The notes beneath the pieces are model-generated. The model saw only the letters and a program-made list of their open reading frames with translations. It searched no databases and had not been told where the DNA came from. Shown here in pieces: positions 54,316 to 62,157 of a stretch of 64,000 bases of DNA; position 1 is the stretch's first letter; every line of letters starts with the position of its first letter. Source of the DNA: Bifidobacterium olomucense. GTDB taxonomy: Bacteria > Actinomycetota > Actinomycetes > Actinomycetales > Bifidobacteriaceae. The stretch spans positions 62,001-126,000 of the forward strand of contig NZ_JAAIIG010000005.1 of assembly GCF_012932375.1 (NCBI RefSeq), in the 5' to 3' direction. The position numbers and the translations under genes were made by a program.

Positions 54316-55455
54316 ATGACCGGACGATTCGCGCCTACGCCGTCAGGACGTATGCATATCGGCAATGTCTACGCCATGCTGGGGGCGTGGCTGTCCGCGC
54401 GCGCTCGCGGAGAACGTATGCTGTTGCGCATCGAAGACGTGGACAAGCCGCGCGTTATTGCCGGTGCCGACCAGCTCATGATGGACGACCTGCGTTGGCT
54501 GGGGCTCGATTGGGATAACGAATCTTCGCCGATGTACCAATCTCGGCGTACCGAGCGCTATGAATACGCCATGGACTGCTTGCGTGGCGTGCTGTATCCC
54601 TGCTTCTGCTCGCGGGCGGATCTCCGCGCCGCGTCGGCACCGAACGAGGGCGACGGTTTCATGGTGTACCCCGGCACATGCCGCCGACTGCTGCGCAACC
54701 ATCCCGATGAGGTCCGTGCGCGACTGGCTCGCGGCGATCGGCATTCCATCCGTATAGCCATGCCCGAAAGCGGAGAGCTGCCGAATGGGCGTGTGGCGTT
54801 TGATCAGGGCACCGTTGAAACGCCTGGCGCCGCACAAGCCGCGGGAAAACCTGATGAACAAGCCGGGAGTCCGCTTGATGAAGGAATTGCTGGAACCGTC
54901 GCTTATTTCAACGACCGCATCTATGGGCCACAACGCTACGATTTGCCGCGCGAGGTGGGAGATTCAGTAATTCGCCGGGCCGATGGGTTGTTCGGCTACC
55001 AGCTGGTCGTTGTTGTGGACGATCTGGATATGGGAGTGGACGACATCGTACGCGGCCGAGACCTGTTGCGCTCCACTGCTTTGCAAATGTGGATTCGTCA
55101 CTGCCTCCTCGCCGGCGGTTTTCAGCCAGAATACGGAGGCACGGCCGCCCATCAGCAATCGCCAGCTCACCCCGCCTATGCGCATCTGCCGCTTATCGAC
55201 AACGCGGCCGGACGACGCTTGGCCAAGCGTGAGCGCTCGCTGGACATGGGAGCGTTGCGCGCGCGGGGCGTCTGCCCGGAGCAAATCATCGGATACTGCG
55301 CATGGCTGCTGCGTCTCCGGACGACTCCCGAACCGTGCCGCGCCGCCGACCTTGTTGCCGACTTCAGTTGGGAACCACTTGCCGCCAACCATAACGACCG
55401 CATACTCGACCCGTCTGATCCGCTCACCCCACAGTGGCTCGCTGAAGCGCTGTGA
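54316..55455 (+). CDS. gluQ: Glutamyl-Q tRNA(Asp) synthetase-like protein
   Basis: 379 residues. [15 protein letters not shown] carries the class I HIGH-type motif; [24 protein letters not shown] and [10 protein letters not shown] (Cys-x-Cys...Cys zinc ligands) and [11 protein letters not shown] in the KMSKS position follow. It lacks the C-terminal anticodon-binding half of GluRS, which defines GluQ-RS, the enzyme that glutamylates queuosine in tRNA(Asp). It is longer than the usual 290-310 residues because of an insert (about 165-200, Pro/Gly/Glu rich). ATG 54316 has AAGGGA upstream; the frame continues upward into repeat copy 3 and that part is not coding. Bifidobacteria may lack queuosine synthesis, so the substrate could come from salvage. 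Confidence 0.85.
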   Translation: MTGRFAPTPSGRMHIGNVYAMLGAWLSARARGERMLLRIEDVDKPRVIAGADQLMMDDLRWLGLDWDNESSPMYQSRRTERYEYAMDCLRGVLYPCFCSRADLRAASAPNEGDGFMVYPGTCRRLLRNHPDEVRARLARGDRHSIRIAMPESGELPNGRVAFDQGTVETPGAAQAAGKPDEQAGSPLDEGIAGTVAYFNDRIYGPQRYDLPREVGDSVIRRADGLFGYQLVVVVDDLDMGVDDIVRGRDLLRSTALQMWIRHCLLAGGFQPEYGGTAAHQQSPAHPAYAHLPLIDNAAGRRLAKRERSLDMGALRARGVCPEQIIGYCAWLLRLRTTPEPCRAADLVADFSWEPLAANHNDRILDPSDPLTPQWLAEAL

Positions 55456-55579
55456 GCGCGGTAAGCCGTGAGCGGCGAAGACAATCGGCCAGGCGAATTC
55501 ACTGAACATTCATGGGACGACACTCCCCGTGAACAGTCGAGCGGCGGTAATCTGATACCACCGCAACGGAAGGATCGTA

Positions 55580-56686
55580 ATGTCGAAATTCTTGAGGAAT
55601 GCGGCGCTCGCCGGCGTAGTTGCCGCAGGTGCTGCCGTATGGGCCGTCGCCCCGCGTACGTTCAACGATAAGCGTCGTAATTTTGTGCCCTCCATCTCCG
55701 ACGTCTGGTATGCCCACCGTGGTTTGCATGACGCCGGCTCGGGTTTGGTAGGAGTCGATGACGTAGCGGATTACGAGGGAGATAATCCGGTCAGCGCACA
55801 GGCGGACATGACGTATGAGTCGATGTCTGAAAGCAAGGAATATGTGGCGCTCGCGCGGCAGATGGCACTGAAGGCCGGCTATGGTTCGGCTGATGTGGAT
55901 GGTCCGCTGGCCCCGGAGAACTCGCTGGCCGCGTTCGCCGCCGCCTGTGAGGCCGGCTATGGTATCGAACTTGATTTGCAACTGACTCTTGACGGGCAGG
56001 TCGTGGTCGTGCATGATGCCGATTTGCTGCGCGTTGCCGGCGATCCGCGTCGCGTCGAGGATTTGACCTATGACGAGTTGACCCGTATCCCGCTGTTCCC
56101 GGGCGGCAAATCCGGCGATCTCAGGGCCAAGCCGCTGCCGGGTGCCGAAGCGCAGCCGCCGCTGGTCGTCACGCCGTCCGCTGCTCCTGAAGGGTACTAC
56201 CAGCATGTGCCGCTGTTCTCCGATGTGCTTGCGGTGGTGGCAGGCCGCGCGCCGCTGATCGTGGAATACAAATTCAGCAACAATCACATTTGGGGCGCGC
56301 GCGAGCAGGAGCTGATGGAGAAGGGGCATGCGCTGTTGGCCGAGTACGACGGCGCATACGTTATCGAATCGTTCCATCCGGGTGCGGTGAACTGGTACAA
56401 GGATCACCATCCTGAAGTGTGCCGTGGCCAGCTGGGCTGGCCGGCGAAGCTGGCGCAGAACGGTCCGGCGGAATGGGGTGCCGGTCTGCTGACCTTCGAC
56501 TGGCTGTCGCGCCCGGATTTTGTGGCGTACGACTGGACGGGCGGCTCGTTGCCGCAGGTTCGTTTGGCTCGTTCGATGGGTGCCACCGCGGTTTCCTGGA
56601 CGGTGCGCAGCTCCGATGAGCTTGCCCGCTGCGACCGCTATTTCGACCGTCATATTTTTGAGGCGTTCGTGCCCGACGCGCAGTAA
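55580..56686 (+). CDS. Membrane-anchored glycerophosphodiester phosphodiesterase
   Basis: 368 residues. An N-terminal hydrophobic anchor (NAALAGVVAAGAAVWAVAP) precedes the GDPD barrel: WYAHRGLHD, APENSLAAFAAACEAGYGIELD (catalytic Glu/Asp metal site), VVVVHDADLLRVAG, LTYDELTRI, LFSDVLAVVAGRAPLIVEYK and the late MGATAVSWTV. Between the first His and APEN there is an extra loop of about 50 residues. It cleaves glycerophosphodiesters or polyglycerol phosphate from lipids or teichoic acids outside the membrane. GGAAGG precedes the ATG. It follows the GluQ-RS gene by 124 bp. Confidence 0.9.
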   Translation: MSKFLRNAALAGVVAAGAAVWAVAPRTFNDKRRNFVPSISDVWYAHRGLHDAGSGLVGVDDVADYEGDNPVSAQADMTYESMSESKEYVALARQMALKAGYGSADVDGPLAPENSLAAFAAACEAGYGIELDLQLTLDGQVVVVHDADLLRVAGDPRRVEDLTYDELTRIPLFPGGKSGDLRAKPLPGAEAQPPLVVTPSAAPEGYYQHVPLFSDVLAVVAGRAPLIVEYKFSNNHIWGAREQELMEKGHALLAEYDGAYVIESFHPGAVNWYKDHHPEVCRGQLGWPAKLAQNGPAEWGAGLLTFDWLSRPDFVAYDWTGGSLPQVRLARSMGATAVSWTVRSSDELARCDRYFDRHIFEAFVPDAQ

Positions 56687-56711
56687 CTGAGCTGCGGTGC
56701 GGTTCCCTGTT

Positions 56712-56748
56712 CCCCGCCCACCCAACCGTCATGCCGGGGTGGGCGGGG
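56712..56748 (+). terminator. GC-rich terminator after the GDPD gene
   Basis: CCCCGCCCACCC (56712-56723) pairs with GGGTGGGCGGGG (56737-56748), a perfect 12-bp stem with a 13-base loop. Confidence 0.75.
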
Positions 56749-56756
56749 AGACTCCA

Positions 56757-56934
56757 CGGTGTGGTAAATCTCCCACCACGCAGTAATGGAAAATGGCGGT
56801 ATGGCCACCACAATGGCGGCATATCGCGGATGTGCCGCGGATGTGCAATGCGATGTGCAATGCCACACCGTGGGGGATTTACCATACCGTGCGGTAATTA
56901 CCGCACCGCGGGTGCATCGATGCGGCGGGGATAG
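56757..56934. repeat. Cluster of short inverted repeats built on ACGGTGTGGTAAAT
   Basis: CACGGTGTGGTAAATCTCCC (about 56757-56776) has partners in inverted orientation downstream: GCCACACCGTGGGGGATTTACC and TACCATACCGTG, followed by CGGTAATTACCG, itself a palindrome. They lie between the convergent GDPD and rlmH genes. They can form several alternative hairpins; possibly an attenuating 3' region or a small mobile repeat. Confidence 0.55.
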
Positions 56935-56968
56935 TGATGGGTTGTGCCGCTTGCCGCCTCTTTGCGGC

Positions 56969-57448
56969 TCACTTGTGATACGGCTCGCCGGCGTTGATTT
57001 TGTAGGCACGGTAGATCTGTTCCAACAGAATCACGCGCATAAGCTGATGCGGGAAGGTCATTTTCGAGAAGCTCAACTTGAAGTCGGCCCGTCGCAGAAT
57101 CGCATCGTCAAGGCCGATCGATCCGCCGATCACCAGCTGGATATGGCTGGTGCCGCGCAACCCCAGATCGTCGATTTTCGCGGCCAGTTCCTCGCTGGAA
57201 AGTTGCTTGCCATCGATCGCCAGCGCAATCACATAGGCGTTGTCGCGCAGATGTTTGGCGATGCGCTCGCCTTCCTTGGTTTTGATCTGCCGCTCCACGC
57301 CCTCGGAAGCGCGGTCCGGAGTCTTTTCGTCGGCCACTTCGATGATGTTGAGTTTGCAGTAGCGGGACAGTCGTTTGGAATACTCGTCGATGGCGTCGCG
57401 CAGGTACCGTTCTTTCACGCGCCCCGGCGCAATAATGTCAATTTGCAT
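56969..57448 (-). CDS. rlmH: 23S rRNA (pseudouridine1915-N3)-methyltransferase RlmH
   Basis: 159 residues, the exact family size. The SPOUT knot motifs are present: [29 protein letters not shown] and the C-terminal [26 protein letters not shown]. It methylates pseudouridine 1915 of 23S rRNA in the assembled 70S ribosome. No strong ribosome site is visible. The gene lies downstream of a large palindrome (57515-57627), which is in its leader or just upstream. Confidence 0.96.
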   Translation of the reverse strand: MQIDIIAPGRVKERYLRDAIDEYSKRLSRYCKLNIIEVADEKTPDRASEGVERQIKTKEGERIAKHLRDNAYVIALAIDGKQLSSEELAAKIDDLGLRGTSHIQLVIGGSIGLDDAILRRADFKLSFSKMTFPHQLMRVILLEQIYRAYKINAGEPYHK

Positions 57449-57514
57449 GGTGAATCAGTTCATCGTTATCAAAAAGATGATCAGGGGTAAGGGAGATGCC
57501 GTATCTGTTGCCGT

Positions 57515-57627
57515 AGCGTACGTTTTTCCAGACTAAAAACACTGTCGTCTGGAGGAACGTACGCTGAGACACAGTCAGCGTACGTTCCTCCAGATAAAGC
57601 AGAAATACATCTGGAAAAACGTACGCT
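57515..57627. repeat. Nested palindrome upstream of rlmH
   Basis: An outer inverted repeat AGCGTACGTTTTTCCAGA (57515-57532) / TCTGGAAAAACGTACGCT (57610-57627) surrounds an inner perfect 20-bp inverted repeat TCTGGAGGAACGTACGCTGA (57548-57567) / TCAGCGTACGTTCCTCCAGA (57575-57594). All four arms are related, giving cross-pairing options. It lies between upp and rlmH, both on the minus strand. It can be a terminator for upp, a regulatory RNA, or a MITE-like repeat. Confidence 0.85.
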
Positions 57628-57681
57628 GACGATTGGGGCGTTTCTATACGGAGCTGATACGCTACATCAATCAATTATGTA

Positions 57682-57861
57682 GCGGAATTGACTGATGTGT
57701 GCGGAAGGCCGACGTTCGAAGCCGAAGGCGCACGTCAGTTCTCATACACGCCAGTTCCAGTAACTGAGGAATTGATTAACGCGTGTGGCACGTATTCAAC
57801 CTATTCCTCTGCGGAATCGACTGATGTGTGCGGAGACCGACGTTCGAAGCCGAAGACGCAC
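57682..57861. repeat. Pair of 52-bp direct repeats downstream of upp
   Basis: The segments 57682-57733 and 57811-57861 are near-identical, beginning GCGGAATTGACTGATGTG and GCGGAATCGACTGATGTG and including CGACGTTCGAAGCCGAAG. The 454-bp gap 57449-57902 holds these and the nested palindrome, and no gene. The repeats may mark an insertion or recombination event. Confidence 0.7.
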
Positions 57862-57902
57862 TAAGGTGCGTCGAGTGCTGAGGAAAGTCGGTATACGCTC
57901 CA

Positions 57903-58544
57903 TCAGTCGATGACGCCGTAGAGGCGGTCGCCGGCGTCGCCCAATCCCGGCACGATGTAGCACTTGTCGTTGAGCTTCTCATCGACCGCGCACACCACGA
58001 CCTTGAAGTCGATGGACGGGTCGATATGCTCCTCGACAAACTTGATGCCTTCCGGGGCGGCGATGATGCACACGGCCGTAACGTCCTTGGCTCCGCGCTC
58101 GGCAAGGTAATGGGTGGCGGCGACCAGAGTGCCGCCGGTGGCGAGCATCGGGTCGATGAGGAAGCACTGGCGGCCGGTGAGGTCGTCCGGCAGACGATTC
58201 GCATAGGTGATCTGCTGGGTCGGGTGCTCCTCGTCGCGCTTCATGCCGAGGAAGCCGACTTCGGCGGAGGGGATCATCTTGGTCATACCGTCAAGCATGC
58301 CCAGTCCGGCACGCAGCACCGGCACGATGATTGGACGAGGCTCGGCGATGTGCTTGCCGATCATCGGTGCGACCGGGGTTTCGATGGGCTTGTCCACCAC
58401 GTCGAGATTGCGGGTGGCTTCGTAGGCCTCCAGCATGACCAGTTCGGAGACGAGCTCACGGAAGGTGGCGGAGGAGGTGTTCTTGTCGCGCAGCACGGTG
58501 AGCTTGTGCTCGACCAGCGGGTGATTCAATACGTGAAGTTCCAT
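57903..58544 (-). CDS. upp: Uracil phosphoribosyltransferase
   Basis: 213 residues. The family elements are in order: VLNHPLVEHKLTVLRDKNT, ELVMLEAYEATRNL, PIIVPVLRAGLGMLDG, VGFLGMKRDEE, the PRPP loop FLIDPMLATGGTLVAA and the uracil region YIVPGLGDAGDRLYG. It salvages uracil to UMP in the cytoplasm. ATG 58544 follows AGGAAG; the frame upstream to 58589 is not conserved. Confidence 0.97.
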   Translation of the reverse strand: MELHVLNHPLVEHKLTVLRDKNTSSATFRELVSELVMLEAYEATRNLDVVDKPIETPVAPMIGKHIAEPRPIIVPVLRAGLGMLDGMTKMIPSAEVGFLGMKRDEEHPTQQITYANRLPDDLTGRQCFLIDPMLATGGTLVAATHYLAERGAKDVTAVCIIAAPEGIKFVEEHIDPSIDFKVVVCAVDEKLNDKCYIVPGLGDAGDRLYGVID

Positions 58545-58685
58545 GCTTCCTAAGCGTAGTCCATGATTGCCGACCCGCCGAATCAGCATAGCGTCTTATC
58601 GCTCGACGGTAGGGCAAGGGTCGTATGCCATTGGGTTCGTGCGAAAAGCGCACGCCATATTCGTACGAAACGATCTTGTTATCCG

Positions 58686-60140
58686 TTACATCGAGAACGG
58701 TTCGTAATAGATGTCATCCGCGGCCACGCCATGCCCGCGCAGGATGTCGCGCACGGCTTCCATCATCGGCTGGGGGCCGGCAATGAGGTAAGCGGCACCC
58801 GGACGAATCATCGATGTGATTGCAGCCGCATCGGCTCGTCCAGTTTGCAGGCGAACGCGTGTGGCTGGTGTGGTGCGTCCGAACTGCTCCAGTTCGTTGC
58901 GATAGATAAAGTCGCGGTCGGAACGAACGGTATACAGGAAATCGACCGGGCGATTGCCGTCCGCATAGGCGGAGAGCGCGCCGAGCAACGGTGTGATGCC
59001 GATGCCGCCGCCGATCAGTACCAAAGGCGTACGTGATTCGGGGGTGCCGGAGCCGTGGCCCTGTTGAACTGACGTTCGGCTGATGCCGGCCGTATGACTG
59101 TCGTGTTCCCGGATGAATTCGGCATAACGGCCGTACGGCGGCACGATGCGCACGACGTCGCCGGGTTTGAGCGAAGCGATACGTGAGGTGAAGTCGCCGT
59201 CCGCACGAATGGCGAACGCCATGGTGGGTGAGTCAGGATGCGGCAGGGTGACGGTGGTGTCCGCTGTGGAGATGGTATGTACCGAAGTGTTGATGCCGGC
59301 CGAAGTGCCGGCGAATGCAACGCTGCCGGACGCGGGGTAGGAATTCGTCAGCGAGAACGGGTGGAACTCGTGCATGCCATGCTTGTCAGGGAATGCGATA
59401 AACGCGAAATCGCCGGGATTCCAGCGAATCTGAGCGTTGTCGCGTCCGTCGAGCGTTACGCGCAGCTCGATCACACGATCGGCGAGAGGACGCACTGAAA
59501 CCACGCGGCCGCGCCATGCGAAGGCTCGACGGTTCACCGAGCTCCACAGGTAGTAGGCGAAAACGGCGATTGTGGCAGCGTCAAACAAGAGGATGAACGG
59601 CTTGATGGATGCGATGTAGTCGATGACATGCACATGAACCACAATCAACACGATTGCCACGATGTTGAGCCGATGCAGCCATACGCTCATTTCATGGCGG
59701 AACACTCGCTCCAGTGCGCGCTTGATCGTGGCCAACACGGGTACGCGAGCGGTGAGCCATCCGGCCATGAACACCAATGACCACACTGCAACCGCAGTGA
59801 ACAGGTAGAGGCCGGCGTGTCCGGTCAGACCGATCAGCGCGCCAGCGCCGGGCAACAGGGCTTGGTGGAAGAACGCAAGTGCGATGGCCAGTATGGCCAG
59901 GACGCCGTGAATCATGTACATGTGGGGCAGACCCACCGTGCGGTCCACCCAGCGCGGCCGGCAAGCCAAATACACGGCGGCCAGCATCCAGGTGTAAGCC
60001 ACAACACCTAGCTCGGCGCCGAACAATGTGTAGGAGTACAGTGCGGGGAATCCGGTCGACAATGCGACCAGGAACGGCAGGGGGATGACGAACAGCGCTA
60101 CTGCCCAAGCCAGGGTGATATTGGATGTGAAACGTTTCAT
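58686..60140 (-). CDS. Membrane ferric-reductase-like / FNR-type flavin oxidoreductase
   Basis: 484 residues. The N-terminal 210 or so hold about six helices of the ferric-reductase-like domain with His in paired helices (MYMIHGVLAILAIALAFFHQ and MSVWLHRLNIVAIVLIVVHVH), suggesting bound heme. The C-terminal part is an FAD/NAD(P)-binding reductase: FHPFSLTNS is the flavin site and LIGGGIGITPLLGAL the pyridine-nucleotide loop, ending IYYEPFSM. It would pass electrons from NAD(P)H to the FMN-binding protein of the same operon. AGGA lies eight bases before the ATG. It follows ApbE by 37 bp. Confidence 0.87.
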   Translation of the reverse strand: MKRFTSNITLAWAVALFVIPLPFLVALSTGFPALYSYTLFGAELGVVAYTWMLAAVYLACRPRWVDRTVGLPHMYMIHGVLAILAIALAFFHQALLPGAGALIGLTGHAGLYLFTAVAVWSLVFMAGWLTARVPVLATIKRALERVFRHEMSVWLHRLNIVAIVLIVVHVHVIDYIASIKPFILLFDAATIAVFAYYLWSSVNRRAFAWRGRVVSVRPLADRVIELRVTLDGRDNAQIRWNPGDFAFIAFPDKHGMHEFHPFSLTNSYPASGSVAFAGTSAGINTSVHTISTADTTVTLPHPDSPTMAFAIRADGDFTSRIASLKPGDVVRIVPPYGRYAEFIREHDSHTAGISRTSVQQGHGSGTPESRTPLVLIGGGIGITPLLGALSAYADGNRPVDFLYTVRSDRDFIYRNELEQFGRTTPATRVRLQTGRADAAAITSMIRPGAAYLIAGPQPMMEAVRDILRGHGVAADDIYYEPFSM

Positions 60141-60177
60141 AAGTGATTCCTGAATTCCTGATGATTCTTGATGATTC

Positions 60178-61092
60178 TTATGAGCGATCGGGCTGTCGAT
60201 GGGTCGATGGGGACGTCGAGCGCCCCGGCTTCAGTTCGCTGACCGTGCCATCGGCACGGACGAACACGGCCATGAGATCGGCCTGAGCGGCAGGGTTCGC
60301 GGCCACGAGTTCGCGGAACGTCCGCTCTCCAGCGCTGATGGCGGTGGTGGCCCACATATCCGCGAACGTGAGATGATCGCCGATAACCGTGGCTTGGGTG
60401 AGGTCATATGTGCTGCGAGTGATGTGTTCGCCGCGTTGACTGGTGCCGGAGGTGGCGATGCCGCCATTGCGCATGGTGACTGTGCGTACGGTGCCGTGCG
60501 GGTTGCTGGGATCCTGCACGCCGATGTTCCACGTGAAATCACTGGTATCGGCCACAGCGGTCTGGATGTCTCCGCCGCCGCCCAGTGCCGCTGCATCGCA
60601 TTGGCCCGACTTGATGAGAGGCATCAGGAACTGTTCGTGCGCACGTTCGACAGCCCAGCCTTTGACGATGCCGGTCGGATCGTATGCGCCGACGTGCATC
60701 GGATCGAAATGACCATGAGTGAGCTGCTTGGCCTGTTCCGTAAGGGCATAGACTTCAGCAAACGCCGACTGTGTGCGTCGGGTGCCATCGGGCGCGAGGG
60801 TGATCCCAGTGCGCCGTGACGGCAGTTGGCCTTGAGCGGCGGATTGCGGCAGATGACGGTCCGACGCATCGGCGAGCAGGGGCGACCAGTCGCCGTGGCG
60901 GGCCGCCGTGACCTGTGAGTCACTGCGGAAGGGAGAGAAGGTGGCATCGACCTGCCTCAGAAAGTCGGCGATGCGGGGCGTCACCGTGTCGATGAGAGTG
61001 GCAAGCTGTGCGGCGCTCGCGGTGTCGCTTGCCAGTTGGATCGTGAAAGGAATGGTCATCGCATGGATGACCCGGGCTTGAATGACTGTCAT
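60178..61092 (-). CDS. apbE: ApbE-type FMN transferase
   Basis: 304 residues. MTIPFTIQLA near the start, DATFSPFRSDS, GHFDPMHVGAYDPTGIVKGW, the LGGGGDIQTA Gly-rich loop and NGGIATSGTSQRGEH are the ApbE motifs for FAD/Mg2+ binding. The enzyme attaches FMN covalently to a Thr of target proteins through a phosphoester. The obvious target is the FMN-binding protein encoded upstream. The N-terminus shows no lipobox or signal, so action may be cytosolic, unlike most ApbE. No clear ribosome site precedes the ATG. Confidence 0.9.
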   Translation of the reverse strand: MTVIQARVIHAMTIPFTIQLASDTASAAQLATLIDTVTPRIADFLRQVDATFSPFRSDSQVTAARHGDWSPLLADASDRHLPQSAAQGQLPSRRTGITLAPDGTRRTQSAFAEVYALTEQAKQLTHGHFDPMHVGAYDPTGIVKGWAVERAHEQFLMPLIKSGQCDAAALGGGGDIQTAVADTSDFTWNIGVQDPSNPHGTVRTVTMRNGGIATSGTSQRGEHITRSTYDLTQATVIGDHLTFADMWATTAISAGERTFRELVAANPAAQADLMAVFVRADGTVSELKPGRSTSPSTHRQPDRS

Positions 61093-61166
61093 GAGTGGAT
61101 CTGCTGAATCGGAGTTGAGCTGTGTAGGCGGCGTAGGCCGCGGATTTGCATGATCGTAAACTGGCG

Positions 61167-61721
61167 TCAGTCGGCGTTGAGTGCTTGGTTGATGGCGTCT
61201 TGCAACGAGTTGACGAAGGCGGTGGAGGTTTCGGTAGCTCCTGAGACGAACTGGATGTCCGCGCTTTGCGCACTGATGGCGCGTTCGGTGAGCTCGGGTA
61301 TCGCTTGGGCGTTGACGGATTGCGAACGGCCGTGTGTGGGAACCTTGACCGTGGTGATGGTGGTGATTTTGCCTCCAGAAACCTTGACCTGAAGTTGGAT
61401 TTCGCCGTATTCGTTCGGCGTGGAGACACTGGTGTAAGTGCCGTCCGTGAGGGCCGAGGATGAGTCTGATGAGTCCGATGAGTCCGATGAGTCCGATGAC
61501 GAGTCCGAGGCGGTGCCGTCCGGAGAGCCGGCGGAATTGCCGTCAGCGGCACCTGCGTCACTGGAATTCGTGGACCCTGCGCCAGACTCGGTGCCAGCTG
61601 CCGCCAAGCCGGCGGACGTGGATTGCTGAGCCAGATGTGGTTTGACGAACAGCAGGAATGCGTCGCCAATGATGGCTAATCCGGCCACCAAGGCGATGGC
61701 CGTGCGGGTGAGAGTCTTCAT
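61167..61721 (-). CDS. Membrane-anchored FMN-binding domain protein
   Basis: 184 residues. One N-terminal membrane segment or signal anchor (TRTAIALVAGLAIIGDAFLLF), a low-complexity linker (Ser/Ala/Gly then Asp-Ser repeats), and a C-terminal FMN_bind domain (DGTYTSVSTPNEYGEIQLQV to the end). The ApbE target motif is VSGATETSTAF, where the Thr of SGAT would carry FMN. It should sit outside the membrane and shuttle electrons. GAGGGGG precedes the ATG. First gene of the three-gene operon with ApbE and the reductase. Confidence 0.92.
   Translation of the reverse strand: MKTLTRTAIALVAGLAIIGDAFLLFVKPHLAQQSTSAGLAAAGTESGAGSTNSSDAGAADGNSAGSPDGTASDSSSDSSDSSDSSDSSSALTDGTYTSVSTPNEYGEIQLQVKVSGGKITTITTVKVPTHGRSQSVNAQAIPELTERAISAQSADIQFVSGATETSTAFVNSLQDAINQALNAD
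61459..61510 (-). repeat. 9-bp microsatellite coding for Asp-Ser repeats
   Basis: GATGAGTCC is repeated about five times with minor changes, in frame, encoding the Ser/Asp linker of the FMN-binding protein on the minus strand. Slippage here would change linker length by three residues without a frameshift. Confidence 0.8.
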
Positions 61722-62157
61722 AGATGTGCCCCCTCATGAAAACGTGCGTATATCTGCGTCGCCGTGGAAACGGGCAAGACGCTGCGAAAACCCCTGATAT
61801 ACCAACGAGGGTAATAGGTTGGGACTTAAGACGTGGTCAACACTTTCTGAAAGCCCGCTGAAAACGCCCGTTTCTGTGAACTATCTCACGCCGATATGAA
61901 GAGGAAAAAGGAAAGCGTCGGACCGCGAAAGCGCCTGTCGGCGTGGGCCGGAGCGTTAAGCGGACAGCACGGTGTGCTGTCCGTAGTGACGGCCTGAGTG
62001 AGGCGGTAGCCGAGCGAAGGTGATGCTGGGTCTCGCCGTAGGCGAGTCAGATATTGCTGAACGGAGGGGCCCGCAGCAAAACCCTGTTCGCAAAACGTAT
62101 ACCAAGTCTGGATTGGTGTACGTTTTGCGAGCGGCCTCGCCTTAGTGGTAAGCGGTA
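61722..62157. other. Gene-free 436-bp stretch with hairpins
   Basis: No gene is supported. It holds the promoter of the FMN-binding operon on its left side. GGACAGCAC (61962-61970) pairs with GTGCTGTCC (61974-61982). A longer hairpin, GTTCGCAAAACGTATACCAA (62085-62104) and TTGGTGTACGTTTTGCGAGC (62112-62131), lies just after the minus-strand GH31 gene and probably terminates it. GCCGTAGGCGAG-type palindromes lie between. Confidence 0.5.
62085..62131 (-). terminator. Terminator of the GH31 gene
   Basis: The inverted repeat (20-bp arms, two mismatches) lies 27-73 bp after the GH31 stop codon. Read on the minus strand, a GTTTTG tract follows. Its TACGTTTT core resembles the arms of the palindrome at 57515-57627. 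Confidence 0.65.
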
